64,000 bases of DNA, taken from Clostridiales bacterium. GTDB lineage: Bacteria > Bacillota > Clostridia > Christensenellales > Borkfalkiaceae. Both the position numbers and the translations under genes were made by a program. Below, one piece after another: positions 34,818-45,536 of the stretch. The notes beneath the pieces are model-generated. The model did not search any database. It had not been told where the DNA came from and saw nothing but the letters and a program-made list of their open reading frames with translations. The number at the start of each line of letters is the position of its first letter. Within the stretch, counting starts at the first letter, position 1. The DNA lies in assembly GCA_022508285.1 (NCBI GenBank), contig JAFLVN010000001.1, positions 124,001 to 188,000 on the forward strand. The letters run 5' to 3'.

Positions 34818-36587
34818 TTGTGCGGAATAGTCGGGTATGCGGGGAGTGAATCCGCCGCAAAAGTTGTTTACGACGGACTGAAAAAACTTGAATACAGAGG
34901 CTACGATTCGGCGGGTATAGCCGTGATGAACTTCGGCAGAATCGAGGTGATTAAAAGCGTCGGTCGGGTGGAAAAACTTGAAAAGTACGCACATATCCTT
35001 GAGGGAAACGTGGCGATAGGTCACACAAGATGGGCAACCCACGGCAAACCGTCTACGGCAAACGCCCACCCGCACTCGGCAGGCGGTATAACTATCGTGC
35101 ACAACGGTATAATAGAAAATTACGCCGAGTTAAAACAAAAGCTTGTGTCCGAGGGCGAAATTTTTCTTTCGGAAACGGACAGCGAAGTTATAGTCCGCCT
35201 TATAGCCAAGTTTTATGAGGGCAATCTCTTAAACGCAGTAATTAAATGTGCGGAACTGCTCAAAGGTTCATATGCTCTTTTGGCGATATGCGAAGGCAAG
35301 AATGAGATTGTGGCGGCAAGGTACCGTTCTCCCGTAATTATAGGTTTGGGCGACGGTTGCAACTTCTGCGCCAGCGACGAGCCCGCTCTTGCAGGGAAAT
35401 GCAAACATGTTTGCGTTCTGGAGGACGGCGATTTTGCCGTGCTCACCGCCGACGAGGTAAAAATATGCGACAGTCTGGGCAAAGAGATAAAACGGCAGGT
35501 TTGGCTGAATACCGCAGAGCCTGCGGCGCTCTCACTCGGCGGCTACCCCCACTTTATGATAAAGGAGCTGTGGGAAGCGCCCTCGACGGTCAAAAATACT
35601 GTTTCGGCGTTCAGACAACGTGAAGAGCAAATAAAGGACGCCCTTTCGGGCGTCGACAAAATAATTTTAACGGGCTGCGGCACGGCTTATCACGCCGCAC
35701 TTGTAGGCAAACGGTATTTTGAGGAGCTTGCTGGCGTAGAAGCTACGGTAGAATATGCCGGCGAGCTTCGGTATAATACCCCTATAATCAGCGGGCACAT
35801 CGTGCTTATAGCCGTAACCCAGAGCGGCGAAACGGCTGACACCGTAGAGGCGGCCCGGCTGTTTAAAAATCTCGGGGCAAAAGTCTTTGCCGTTACAAAC
35901 AGTCTGCACTCCGAAATAACTCGTATTGCCGATGTGGTCGTGCCCGTTGCGGCGGGTTCCGAAATCTGCGTTGCCGCAACAAAAAGCTATTCGGGGCAGG
36001 TGTCTGCGCTCTATCTTCTTGCCTTACAGCTTTCGGAAAAAGAAGTCGCAAAAGAACTGTTAACAGAACTATACGGTGCACCCGATCTGATTTCGCAGAC
36101 CCTTCAGGATATCGACGTATACGCACTTGCAGAAATGTGCGCACGTGCAAGCGGGGTATACTTTTTGGGGAGAGGTATAGATTACGCCGTTGCGCTCGAG
36201 GGCAGTTTAAAGCTCAAGGAAATCAGCTATTTAGCGGGCGGCGGCTATCCGGCAAGCGAATTGAAGCACGGAACTCTTGCACTCATAGACAACAAAACGC
36301 TTTCGGCGTTTATCATAACCGACCCTGACCTTGCGGCAAAGAGTGCAAACGCAGTGGAGCAAACGATTTCCCGGGGAGGAATGGTAGCGGTAATAACAAG
36401 TCTGCCCGAAGTCCAATCGCAGTTTGCGCATCGCGCGGAGGTGGTAAAGCTGCCCGAATGCGGTAAATATCTCTCGCCGTTTGCGTCGGCGGCGGCGCTG
36501 CAATATCTTGCCTACCGCACGGCGGTGACCTTAAACAGAGACCCCGATAAGCCCCGCAATTTAGCAAAGAGTGTTACGGTGGAGTAG
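34818..36587 (+). CDS. glmS: Glucosamine-6-phosphate synthase
   Basis: Makes glucosamine-6-phosphate from fructose-6-phosphate and glutamine. The glutaminase needs an N-terminal cysteine after Met removal, so the start is the TTG at 34818 (TTG-TGC, reading M-CGIVGYAG), preceded by GCGAGG. TTG at 34812 would bury the cysteine. GHTRWATHG and HNGIIENY mark the glutaminase domain. Two SIS domains (GCGTAYHA...; FLGRGIDYAVALEGSLKLKE) and the closing NLAKSVTVE complete the 589 residues. Downstream of and probably cotranscribed with glmM. Confidence 0.97.
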   Translation: MCGIVGYAGSESAAKVVYDGLKKLEYRGYDSAGIAVMNFGRIEVIKSVGRVEKLEKYAHILEGNVAIGHTRWATHGKPSTANAHPHSAGGITIVHNGIIENYAELKQKLVSEGEIFLSETDSEVIVRLIAKFYEGNLLNAVIKCAELLKGSYALLAICEGKNEIVAARYRSPVIIGLGDGCNFCASDEPALAGKCKHVCVLEDGDFAVLTADEVKICDSLGKEIKRQVWLNTAEPAALSLGGYPHFMIKELWEAPSTVKNTVSAFRQREEQIKDALSGVDKIILTGCGTAYHAALVGKRYFEELAGVEATVEYAGELRYNTPIISGHIVLIAVTQSGETADTVEAARLFKNLGAKVFAVTNSLHSEITRIADVVVPVAAGSEICVAATKSYSGQVSALYLLALQLSEKEVAKELLTELYGAPDLISQTLQDIDVYALAEMCARASGVYFLGRGIDYAVALEGSLKLKEISYLAGGGYPASELKHGTLALIDNKTLSAFIITDPDLAAKSANAVEQTISRGGMVAVITSLPEVQSQFAHRAEVVKLPECGKYLSPFASAAALQYLAYRTAVTLNRDPDKPRNLAKSVTVE

Positions 36588-36610
36588 TATGTCGCAACTT
36601 CCATAAACGC

Positions 36611-36650
36611 AAAACCGCTTGACAGGCTTTTAAGTCGGTCAAGCGGTTTA
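36611..36650. terminator. Terminator between glmS and serine dehydratase
   Basis: AAACCGCTTGAC (36611-36622) pairs with GTCAAGCGGTTT (36637-36648). A/T tracts on both sides allow use by both convergent genes. Confidence 0.85.
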
Positions 36651-36683
36651 ACGTTTAATATGCAAGATTAAGCGGAACGCTTA

Positions 36684-37901
36684 TTAAACGGAACGTTTAC
36701 GCTTATAGTGAGTGGCAAGTCCGCCCGAAGCTGTTTCGCGGTAGCTGCCGAGCAAATCCTTGCCCGTCTGATACATAGTTTCCACAACGGTGTCGAACGA
36801 CACCTTTCGGGAATCTGCCAAAAAGTCGGCAAGCGACAGCGCATTAATGGCACGCATAGCCGCAACTGCGTTGCGCTCTATGCAGGGAATCTGCACAAGC
36901 CCGCCTATGGGGTCGCACGTGAGCCCCAGATGATGCTCCATTGCAACCTCGGCGGCGTATTCAATCTGGTCAAGCCCCATTTCAAATAGCTCGGCAAGCG
37001 CCGCCGCAGCCATTGAGCACGCCGTTCCTATCTCCGCCTGACAGCCGCATTCGGCACCGCTAATCGAAGCGTTGCACTTTATAATATTTCCTATGATTCC
37101 GCCTGCGGCAAGGGCTTTTACAATAGCGTCGTCCGAAAATCCACGGGTCTCCTGCATATACTTGAGCACGGCGGGTAATACCCCGCACGAGCCGCAGGTT
37201 GGAGCAGTCACTATAATCCCGCCGGCGGCATTCTGTTCGCTCGTGGCAAACGCATACGAGCATACCAGTCTGTTCTCTCTGGTCTGCATAGATTCGTCTA
37301 TGTGTCGCTGATGGTAGAGGTATTGCGCACGCCTTTGGGTATCGAGTCCGCCCGGCAAAGTGCCCGAACAGGTGAGCCCCTCGTGCACGGTAATCTTCAT
37401 GCGTTCCCATATTTTGTCGAGGTAGTAGAATATCTCTTTACCTTCGCATTCTTCAACGTACTTCCACAGCCTTATGTTTTTGTTCTTGCAGTAATCTGAA
37501 ATATCCGAAAAGGTATTTAGCTCGTATACGTCGTCGCAATATTCGTCGGGTGCTTTTTCACCCTCAAACAGTACAGTGCCGCCGCCTACGCTGTAAACCC
37601 GCTGTTTTGCAACAATTTTTCCGTCCTCTGTTACTTCGATATCCATAGTATTCGGGTGTCTGTCGCACGGCGTCTGTATGTCGAAAACAACTTCACATTC
37701 AAGGGGTTCGGCGGTCTTTATTATTACTTCGTCGGTGGCGTGTCCCTTGCCGGTCATGGCAAGTGAACCGTATAAAGTTACAGTAAACTTCTCTGCCTTA
37801 GGGAAACGCTCTTTCATAGCCTTTATCGCACGCTCGGGACCTATGGTGTGCGAGCTGGACGGACCTCTTCCGATTTTATAAAGTTCTCTCAAAGTCTGCA
37901 T
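36684..37901 (-). CDS. L-serine ammonia-lyase (Fe-S type, single chain)
   Basis: Deaminates L-serine to pyruvate and ammonia with a [4Fe-4S] cluster. The N-terminal beta-chain part carries GPSSSHTIGPERA (about 13-25). The alpha-chain part has the cluster region with APTCGSCGVLPAV, ECGCQAEIGTACSMAAAAL and HHLGLTCDPIGGLVQIPC. Both parts are fused in 405 residues, as in SdaA/SdaB of proteobacteria, whereas many clostridia split them. The next gene downstream end is separated from the phosphatase by ten bases, so they are probably one operon. Confidence 0.93.
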   Translation of the reverse strand: MQTLRELYKIGRGPSSSHTIGPERAIKAMKERFPKAEKFTVTLYGSLAMTGKGHATDEVIIKTAEPLECEVVFDIQTPCDRHPNTMDIEVTEDGKIVAKQRVYSVGGGTVLFEGEKAPDEYCDDVYELNTFSDISDYCKNKNIRLWKYVEECEGKEIFYYLDKIWERMKITVHEGLTCSGTLPGGLDTQRRAQYLYHQRHIDESMQTRENRLVCSYAFATSEQNAAGGIIVTAPTCGSCGVLPAVLKYMQETRGFSDDAIVKALAAGGIIGNIIKCNASISGAECGCQAEIGTACSMAAAALAELFEMGLDQIEYAAEVAMEHHLGLTCDPIGGLVQIPCIERNAVAAMRAINALSLADFLADSRKVSFDTVVETMYQTGKDLLGSYRETASGGLATHYKRKRSV

Positions 37902-37911
37902 ATATTAGTCC

Positions 37912-38709
37912 TTATTCAAGATATTTGTCTTTAAGAATTTTAATTTGTTCTTCCGTCACGCCGAGCGCATTCTTTACGTACTCGGTTACAGAGCCGTACT
38001 GCGCCTCGATTTCGTCCATTAGATCGATGATATATTGGGGTTTAGGCAACATCTGTGCATATAAAAGCCGCTTGAAGCGCAGCCGTATGGGCGAGAAAAA
38101 GAGCCCGAATTTTTGCCAGTATCTGCGGCGGCGCTGAAAGGTTTTGCTTGCCATATAGTCCTCGACTATCAGCTGTCTGTCAACGCCGAGTACCGACTCC
38201 AAAAGCATAGCTACAATGCCCGTTCTGTCTGTACCCGAGTTGCAATGGAAAACCGTGCACCCTTCGGCATTTATTATTATATCGAGTACCGCTTTGAGCT
38301 TCTTCTGACATTCGGGGTTAAAGGCGATAAATCTATACATCTCCCGCATATAGTTTTCAGGTGTTCCGAAATCCCTTTTAACCCGCTTGCTCTGAACGTA
38401 CATTTCGGTTGACATATGCCTTGATGTGGTTAGCTCTGGCTGTGCCGTAGCGGGCAGGATAATATAATGATAGGCTGCGCCCTTCAATATTGTGGGCGGG
38501 TGCTCGGCAATCTCTCTGTTGGTGCGCATGTCTATTATATTGCGGATATCCATCTTTTCGAGCGCTTCAACCGTTTCGGGCGGAAGCTTTGAGAGCCTGC
38601 CGCAGCGGACAAGCTTTCCGCATTTTATCTTTTTGCCGCCCTCTGCGGGATAGCCGCCCATATCCCGCATATTTTTTGTTTTTCTGAGGTCAAGTTTTTC
38701 AATTTGCAT
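37912..38709 (-). CDS. Tyrosine/serine phosphatase family protein
   Basis: Cysteine-based phosphatase of the Y_phosphatase3 family. The signature HCNSGTDRTG has Cys156 as nucleophile and Arg162 to bind phosphate. The N-terminus (NMRDMGGYPAEGGKKIKCGK) matches the usual 'RDLGGY' opening. At 265 residues the length is normal. Members act on phosphotyrosine/serine or phosphoinositides, and the substrate here is unknown. It is upstream of and likely cotranscribed with serine dehydratase. Confidence 0.9.
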   Translation of the reverse strand: MQIEKLDLRKTKNMRDMGGYPAEGGKKIKCGKLVRCGRLSKLPPETVEALEKMDIRNIIDMRTNREIAEHPPTILKGAAYHYIILPATAQPELTTSRHMSTEMYVQSKRVKRDFGTPENYMREMYRFIAFNPECQKKLKAVLDIIINAEGCTVFHCNSGTDRTGIVAMLLESVLGVDRQLIVEDYMASKTFQRRRRYWQKFGLFFSPIRLRFKRLLYAQMLPKPQYIIDLMDEIEAQYGSVTEYVKNALGVTEEQIKILKDKYLE

Positions 38710-38831
38710 ACGGATATTTTAACAGACTGGCCGTTTTAAGTCAACAGTTAGCGCAAGTTCGCAAATAAAGTTTTTTAAAGAGGAGGGGCGGAATATCATA
38801 AAATATAACGCTTATTCTGCGGAGGCATTTT

Positions 38832-39866
38832 TTGAACGCATACGTTACAACGGCAATAATTGCGGCGCTCTTCGTGCTGTTGCTTCTCTCCGGATTTTTT
38901 TCGGCTGCCGAAACGGCGTTTACAGGCTTTTCGCAGGTTAAAATGAAAAGACTTGCCAAAACACGCAGGAGTGCGAGGCTTGTGCTCGAACTCAATAAAA
39001 ATTACGGCGACGTGCTCACAACACTTCTCATAGGCAACAACCTTGTAAATATTTTGGCGACGTCGCTCGCAACCATTCTTTTTACCACTCACTTCGGCGA
39101 TTCGGGTGTAACTATTTCCACCGTTATAATGACCTTGCTCGTGCTCGTGTTCGGAGAGGTTGCGCCCAAAACGGTGGCAAAGGAGCGCCCCGAAGAATTT
39201 GCAATGCTCTCAAGCCGGATTATAAAGGTGTGCCACATAATTTTTTTACCCATGTGTAATCTTTTCGGGCTCTTAAAAAAGCTACTCGGCAAGGTGTTCG
39301 GCTTCAACAAAAAACGCCCTTCAATGACGGGTGAAGAATTCAGTATAATGGTTTCCGATATCGCCGACGAAGGCGTTCTGCACCGCAGCGAGGAGCAACT
39401 TATTAAAAATGCTCTGCGCTATGCCGATTTAACGGTGTCGTCGGTGATGATTCCCGCCCAAAATATGACCTGTATCGATAAAAGCGACAGCAAGGATGAA
39501 ATATTAAAGGTGTTCGAGTCGTCACGCTATTCCCGTATACCCGTCACAGACGGCGGACTTCAAAGCGTTATAGGCATACTCTACCGTGTGGATTTTTACG
39601 AAATGCGGCTGAGCGGAAGAGAGGATATCCTGCCCGTGTTAAAACCTGTTTTCCGCTGTAAACCAAATGATAAACTGTCGGAGCTGCTCAAGGTTATGCA
39701 GGGGTCAAGGCGTCACCTTGCAATCGTTGCGGACGGTGCACGCGTTTTGGGGCTCATCACGGTAGAGGACATTATCGAGCAGATTGTAGGCGAAATTCAA
39801 GACAGATACGACTCCGTGCCCCAAAGGCAGCGCAGCTTTACCCGAATAACCGACGGAGATGCGTAG
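38832..39866 (+). CDS. CNNM/CorC-type transporter with CBS pair
   Basis: Membrane protein with a DUF21/CNNM domain (three or four TM, about 1-140), the motif SAAETAFTGFSQVKMKRLAK, and two CBS domains (about 200-320). Family members export Mg2+ or other divalent cations. The C-terminal CorC/HlyC domain of longer homologues is missing, so at 344 residues this is the short form. The start is TTG (TTG-AAC-GCA), six bases after GGAGG. Confidence 0.9.
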   Translation: MNAYVTTAIIAALFVLLLLSGFFSAAETAFTGFSQVKMKRLAKTRRSARLVLELNKNYGDVLTTLLIGNNLVNILATSLATILFTTHFGDSGVTISTVIMTLLVLVFGEVAPKTVAKERPEEFAMLSSRIIKVCHIIFLPMCNLFGLLKKLLGKVFGFNKKRPSMTGEEFSIMVSDIADEGVLHRSEEQLIKNALRYADLTVSSVMIPAQNMTCIDKSDSKDEILKVFESSRYSRIPVTDGGLQSVIGILYRVDFYEMRLSGREDILPVLKPVFRCKPNDKLSELLKVMQGSRRHLAIVADGARVLGLITVEDIIEQIVGEIQDRYDSVPQRQRSFTRITDGDA

Positions 39867-39884
39867 CCGCATCGTAATAAATTA

Positions 39885-39912
39885 TTGACAGTTACTTTAA
39901 ACATGGTATAAT
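39885..39912 (+). promoter_or_regulatory. Promoter of radC
   Basis: TTGACA (39885-39890), 16-base spacer, TATAAT (39907-39912). Confidence 0.82.
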
Positions 39913-39946
39913 TATAGATAGACAAAAAATCATACAAAGGCAAAAT

Positions 39947-40663
39947 ATGATGTTACACGAAGGGCACAGAAAACGTATGAGAGATAAGCTTGCGGCGGGT
40001 GAGCTTTTGCAGGAGCACGAGCGGCTTGAAATGCTGCTGTTTAACGCATATCCCCGCAAAAATACCAACCCCATTGCGCACGTGCTTTTAGATACTTTCG
40101 GCTCGATACGGGGAGTGTTTGAAGCGGATATAAAGGAGCTTATGGCAATAGAGGGCGTCGGCGAAGGCGTGGCTACGTATTTGAAGTGCGTGGCGGCGTG
40201 CGCAAAACCCGCATATTCAGCGGACGGTGCGGAAGTATTTTTAAGAAACTACGGCGATTTTAAAGAATTTACCATGCGGCGGTTGCGCTCCAAGACCGAG
40301 GAAGTGCTCGAGCTGTACATGCTCGAAAAGAACGGCAGGGTAAAATATATCTTCTCCCGCTGTGAAGGCAACGGTCACAAGGTGTCGGTGGAAAGAGACG
40401 AAATCTCGGCGGCAATCGCCTCGGCAAAGCCGTACGGTATACTAATTGCGCACAACCACTTAACCGGCGACAGTCGTCCCTCCGAGCAAGACGATAAATT
40501 CACAGGCGAAATTTCCGTGCTCTGCAATTTAAGCGGAATAACGCTGTACGACCACTGTGTTTACGCTTCCGATAACGATGTGTACAGCTATTTTGCCGAA
40601 GGCAGAATGGACGAAATAAAAAGCAAATACAACCTCAACTCAATAATGAATAACCGCAGATAA
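39947..40663 (+). CDS. radC: RadC family protein
   Basis: Putative JAMM metalloprotein of uncertain role, once linked to DNA repair. A helix-hairpin-helix-like N-terminal part (MAIEGVGEGVATYLK) is followed by the JAB domain with His169-Asn-His171 and Asp182 (AHNHLTGDSRPSEQDD), where the common form has HNHPSGD. At 238 residues it is full length. It is followed by a strong terminator that also bounds tRNA-Ser. Confidence 0.93.
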   Translation: MMLHEGHRKRMRDKLAAGELLQEHERLEMLLFNAYPRKNTNPIAHVLLDTFGSIRGVFEADIKELMAIEGVGEGVATYLKCVAACAKPAYSADGAEVFLRNYGDFKEFTMRRLRSKTEEVLELYMLEKNGRVKYIFSRCEGNGHKVSVERDEISAAIASAKPYGILIAHNHLTGDSRPSEQDDKFTGEISVLCNLSGITLYDHCVYASDNDVYSYFAEGRMDEIKSKYNLNSIMNNRR

Positions 40664-40665
40664 AC

Positions 40666-40703
40666 AAAGCGGCGTGCGCAAATTTGCGCACGCCGCTTTT
40701 ATT
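40666..40703. terminator. Bidirectional terminator between radC and tRNA-Ser
   Basis: AAAGCGGCGTGCGCAAA is followed directly by its complement, a 17-bp perfect palindrome ending TTTTATT. It terminates radC and, on the other strand, tRNA-Ser. Confidence 0.92.
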
Positions 40704-40790
40704 GGCGCAGAGAAAGGGATTCGAACCCCTGGAAGCTTTCACTTCAACGGTTTTCAAGACCGCCGCATTCGACCGCTCTGCCATCTCTGC
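40703..40790 (-). tRNA. tRNA-Ser(TGA)
   Basis: An 88-nt tRNA with encoded CCA and the long variable arm of serine tRNAs. Acceptor GCAGAGA pairs with TCTCTGC, the anticodon loop CTTGAAA reads UCA/UCG codons, the variable arm lies at GAAGTGAAAGCTTC, and the T arm GGGGTTCGAATCCC. Discriminator G. Confidence 0.96.
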
Positions 40791-40917
40791 TCGTCGCAAC
40801 AAACTCCGCTTCCAGCCGTTTACGTTTACGTAAACGGCATATGCGCTATGTTGTCGCTCCTCTTTGCGAAAAGTTCTGCGATACTTTTCGCAATCCTTTT
40901 TGATTGAAAACAAAACT

Positions 40918-40946
40918 ATTTTAACAAACGGAAAAAATATTGTCAA
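40918..40946 (-). promoter_or_regulatory. Promoter of tRNA-Ser
   Basis: On the minus strand TTGACA (40941-40946), 17-base spacer, TAAAAT (40918-40923). This leaves a leader of about 120 nt before the tRNA, containing the palindrome CCGTTTACGTTTACGTAAACGG (40817-40838 region) and a CGAAAAGT/ACTTTTCG hairpin. Confidence 0.75.
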
Positions 40947-40977
40947 TGAATTTTTTGACAATATCAAAATGATTTGT

Positions 40978-41187
40978 TTATGTTAAGCATAGTATATGTG
41001 CCGGGTCAATATCTAACTCCTTGCAAAGATTTGCAAACGTATCAAGCGCAGGCATCTTTTTCCCGTGAAAATAACTATAAACAGTATGCGCAGATACATT
41101 AATTCTTCTCGCTATTTCAGACTGTGAAAGTCCGCTTGTTTTTAATTCCTCTTGCAATTTATTTCTTATCTGTTCTAATGTAATCAT
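40978..41187 (-). CDS. XRE repressor of twin cassette copy 2
   Basis: A 69-residue helix-turn-helix protein (LSQSEIARRINVSAHTVYSY at about 21-40). The start at 41187 is chosen because GGAG lies six bases before it, inside a slightly longer open reading. Divergent from the C4 protein at 41303, with three ACCCnnTGGGT-type palindromes in between. Its sequence differs clearly from the repressor of copy 1, matching the different operators. Confidence 0.85.
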   Translation of the reverse strand: MITLEQIRNKLQEELKTSGLSQSEIARRINVSAHTVYSYFHGKKMPALDTFANLCKELDIDPAHILCLT

Positions 41188-41216
41188 AAACAACTCCATT
41201 TTTTAATAATTTTATC

Positions 41217-41283
41217 ACCCAATGGGTCAAAATTGCTTGACTTAGACCCGTTGGGTCAAATATAATAGTTTTACCCAATAGGT
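41217..41283 (+). promoter_or_regulatory. Promoter and three operators of cassette copy 2
   Basis: TTGACT (41237-41242) and TATAAT (41261-41266), 18-base spacer. Palindromes ACCCAATGGGT (41217-41227), ACCCGTTGGGT (41246-41256) and ACCCAATAGGT (41273-41283) lie upstream of -35, between the boxes and after the -10, spaced 29 and 27 bases. Confidence 0.87.
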
Positions 41284-41302
41284 AAAAATTTAGGAGAAAA
41301 AA

Positions 41303-41584
41303 ATGAAAGAGGAAAACAAAAAATGTTGGAGTTGCGGAAAGTATAATGCGTATTATACACAGGGGTTCAGTTATTTTAATAAAGAAAAAATAGGTTATTG
41401 TTGCGTTCATAAAAAAATTATGGGCAATAAGGATAGCTGTAGCGTGTGGTGCTATAACCAGCGGAGAAGAAATTTAAAAAAGGTTTTAGCGCTAAAATCG
41501 TTGACGGAAATTTTATCAAGGCTTACCGTAATTGAACAGATATTAAAAGAGGAGCATGAGCTGGATAAAATAAAAAACGAATAG
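41303..41584 (+). CDS. C4 cysteine protein of twin cassette copy 2
   Basis: A 93-residue paralogue of the protein at 17366, starting with the same 12 residues MKEENKKCWSCG. Cys8, Cys11, Cys33 and Cys46 and Trp49 are kept, with extra cysteines at 34 and 50. The C-terminal helix (LTEILSRLTVIEQILKEEHE) is alike. TAGGAG precedes the ATG. The sequence just after the stop (TTGCAAGCAAATAA) is also shared with copy 1, so the duplicated unit reaches past the coding region. Function unknown. Confidence 0.82.
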   Translation: MKEENKKCWSCGKYNAYYTQGFSYFNKEKIGYCCVHKKIMGNKDSCSVWCYNQRRRNLKKVLALKSLTEILSRLTVIEQILKEEHELDKIKNE

Positions 41585-41644
41585 GATTTTGCAAGCAAAT
41601 AAATAATGTGGAAAAAGTTTCTAAAAATAATGTAACTTTTTTGT

Positions 41645-41676
41645 TCGGGGCTGTTTAACGGCCCCGATTTTGTTTT
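41645..41676 (+). terminator. Terminator of cassette copy 2
   Basis: TCGGGGC (41645-41651) pairs with GCCCCGA (41661-41667), followed by TTTTGTTTT. Confidence 0.88.
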
Positions 41677-41774
41677 ATATTACTAATGTAGACAGGATGC
41701 CCCTGCGGTTTACTATCTTAGTAATAATAAGCATTTTACAAGATTAATCACTAATCAAACATGTAATAAAAATT

Positions 41775-42308
41775 ATGGCAAAGAAAAGCGAAAAGAAAAT
41801 TGAAAATAAAGACGAAGCTACCGTTCAGGGAGAAGAGGTTTTAGAGGAAAAGCCGAAAGAACCCACCGAGCTTGAAAAGGCGCAGGCGGCGGCGGAGGAC
41901 TACAAGCGGAAGTGGTATTCCGTTTCCGCCGAGTACGATAACTTCCGCAAGCGCAATGCGACTGCCGTGTCAAACGCCTACCGAGACGGAGCGGCGGAAG
42001 CGGTGTTAAAGCTCTTGCCCGTTGCCGATAACTTCGGCTATGCGCTTGACTCCGCACAGGACGAAAAGACGAGGGCTGGTATCGATAAGGTTATAAAGAG
42101 CTTTGCAACAGTTTTGCAGTCCCTCGGCATAGAGGAAATTGCGATAAATGCGGGCGACCCATTCGATGAGAGCGTTATGGAAGCGGTTATGAACTCCCCT
42201 TGCGAGGAGGGCGAAGCTCCCAACACGGTAAAATTCGTATTGAAAAAAGGCTATAAATCGGGTGACAAGGTTATACGCTATGCGCAAGTAGCCGTCACCG
42301 TAGAATAA
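41775..42308 (+). CDS. grpE: GrpE nucleotide exchange factor
   Basis: Releases ADP from DnaK. A charged N-terminal coiled coil (to about residue 60) is followed by the family sequence VSAEYDNFRKRNATAVSNAY, then LKLLPVADNFGYAL and the beta wing DPFDESVMEAV. The length is 177 residues. It is first in grpE-dnaK-dnaJ. The usual hrcA repressor gene and a CIRCE operator are not seen upstream, where only the twin cassette lies. Confidence 0.95.
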   Translation: MAKKSEKKIENKDEATVQGEEVLEEKPKEPTELEKAQAAAEDYKRKWYSVSAEYDNFRKRNATAVSNAYRDGAAEAVLKLLPVADNFGYALDSAQDEKTRAGIDKVIKSFATVLQSLGIEEIAINAGDPFDESVMEAVMNSPCEEGEAPNTVKFVLKKGYKSGDKVIRYAQVAVTVE

Positions 42309-42321
42309 TAAAGATTAATAA

Positions 42322-44127
<1,806 letters not shown>

Positions 44128-44162
44128 CATAACAGCTATTAGGGGGTGTTTGAACAACACCC

Positions 44163-44297
44163 CCTATACGACTAAACGCATATATACTTCGCATAACTTT
44201 GTTAAGCTACGTTTTCTTGGGTCGTGTACGGTTTAGTACACTCCCCTGCGTAAAGCCTCGCTTGCCTCGTTCTGCTCGTATCTCTGCGTTTGGAATA
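44163..44297 (+). repeat. Dispersed intergenic repeat, copy 2 (between dnaK and dnaJ)
   Basis: Homologous to 31676-31802: GCATATATACTTCGCATAA, palindrome GTGTACGGTTTAGTACAC (44224-44241), ACTCCCC and CTCGTATCTCTGCG. No gene within. It separates dnaK and dnaJ, which are usually closer together. Confidence 0.75.
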
Positions 44298-44325
44298 ATC
44301 TTAGTTTAAATTTTGATAAAAAATT

Positions 44326-45468
44326 ATGGCGGATAAGAAAAATTACTACGAAATCCTCGGCGTTTCAAAAACGGCATCGCAGGATGAGATAAAATCGGCT
44401 TACAGAAAGCTCGCAAAACAGTATCACCCCGACTTCCACCCCGGGGACGCTGTTGCCGCAGAGAAATTTAAAGAAATAAACGAGGCGCATGAAACGCTCT
44501 CCGACGAGGGCAAGCGTAAGCAGTACGACTACGAGCTTGAGCACCCCGGAATGAGCGGCAATCCCTTCGGCGGCGGCTTCAGCGGTTTCGGCGGGGGCGG
44601 CTTCGGCGGCTTCGAGGACATAATCAACTCTGTGTTCGGCGGCGGCTTCGGCGGTGCAAGACAGTCGGCTACTCCCAGAGGGGCGGATATTCAGCAGACC
44701 GTAAGCCTCTCTTTTCTTGACGCAATAAAGGGCTGTACAAAGACCATTCGCTACACCCGCAACGAGCCCTGTCCGGCTTGTTCTGGTACGGGCGCAAAGA
44801 GCGGTACGGCGTTTCAGACGTGCTCTCGCTGCGGCGGCGCCGGCAAGGTGAAGTTCCAGCAGGATACGATATTCGGCAGAACTATTCAGGTGGGCGCCTG
44901 CCCCGATTGCGGTGGCACGGGCAAAAAGATTACCGAGCGCTGCCCCGACTGCAAGGGCAAGGGCTACGCAAGGAACGAAACGGTTGTAACGGTAAATATA
45001 CCTGCAGGAGTAGACGGCAGCAACCAGATACGAAAGCGCGGCTTTGGTCAGGCGGCAGGTCTCGGCGGCGAAAACGGCGATCTGTATATAAATTTCCGCA
45101 TAGAGCCGCACAAAATGCTCCGTCGAGACGGCAGGGATTTATACGTCACCGTGCCCATATCCTATAAAACGGCGGTGCTTGGCGGTAAAATTCAGGTGCC
45201 CGGCATCGACGACACACTCGAGCTTATCATCCCTGCGGGTACGGCTTCGGGTACAAGGTTCACACTTCGCGGCAGGGGCGTAAAAACGGTAAACGGTACG
45301 GGCAATCTGTACGTTAATGTTGAAATAGATATTCCCAAAATTTCACGTGAGCAGATTAAAAAATTGCAGGAATTCGAGGACGCAGTTCCATTAAAGTCTT
45401 GCGACAATATGCAGAGGTATTCCAACAATATCTCGGCAGTCTACGGCAAACAAGTTGATAAACAGTAG
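44326..45468 (+). CDS. dnaJ: Chaperone DnaJ (Hsp40)
   Basis: Co-chaperone stimulating DnaK ATPase. The J domain has the HPD motif at 34-36, a Gly/Phe-rich linker runs from about 80 to 112, and the zinc region holds four CxxCxGxG repeats ([32 protein letters not shown], residues 149-212). Two C-terminal beta domains complete the type I protein of 380 residues. Followed by a strong terminator. Confidence 0.98.
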   Translation: MADKKNYYEILGVSKTASQDEIKSAYRKLAKQYHPDFHPGDAVAAEKFKEINEAHETLSDEGKRKQYDYELEHPGMSGNPFGGGFSGFGGGGFGGFEDIINSVFGGGFGGARQSATPRGADIQQTVSLSFLDAIKGCTKTIRYTRNEPCPACSGTGAKSGTAFQTCSRCGGAGKVKFQQDTIFGRTIQVGACPDCGGTGKKITERCPDCKGKGYARNETVVTVNIPAGVDGSNQIRKRGFGQAAGLGGENGDLYINFRIEPHKMLRRDGRDLYVTVPISYKTAVLGGKIQVPGIDDTLELIIPAGTASGTRFTLRGRGVKTVNGTGNLYVNVEIDIPKISREQIKKLQEFEDAVPLKSCDNMQRYSNNISAVYGKQVDKQ

Positions 45469-45474
45469 AAACGC

Positions 45475-45510
45475 AGGGCGGTGCGCATATGCGCACCGCC
45501 CTGATTTTAT
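45475..45510 (+). terminator. Terminator of the dnaK operon
   Basis: AGGGCGGTGCGCAT runs straight into its complement ATGCGCACCGCCCT, then GATTTTATT. Confidence 0.92.
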
Positions 45511-45536
45511 TCATAAATTCCTGCATAAAACGTAAT

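Noticed and set aside
41585..41774. CIRCE operator upstream of grpE
   Set aside because: No TTAGCACTC/GAGTGCTAA inverted repeat found; only a terminator and AT-rich sequence are seen.
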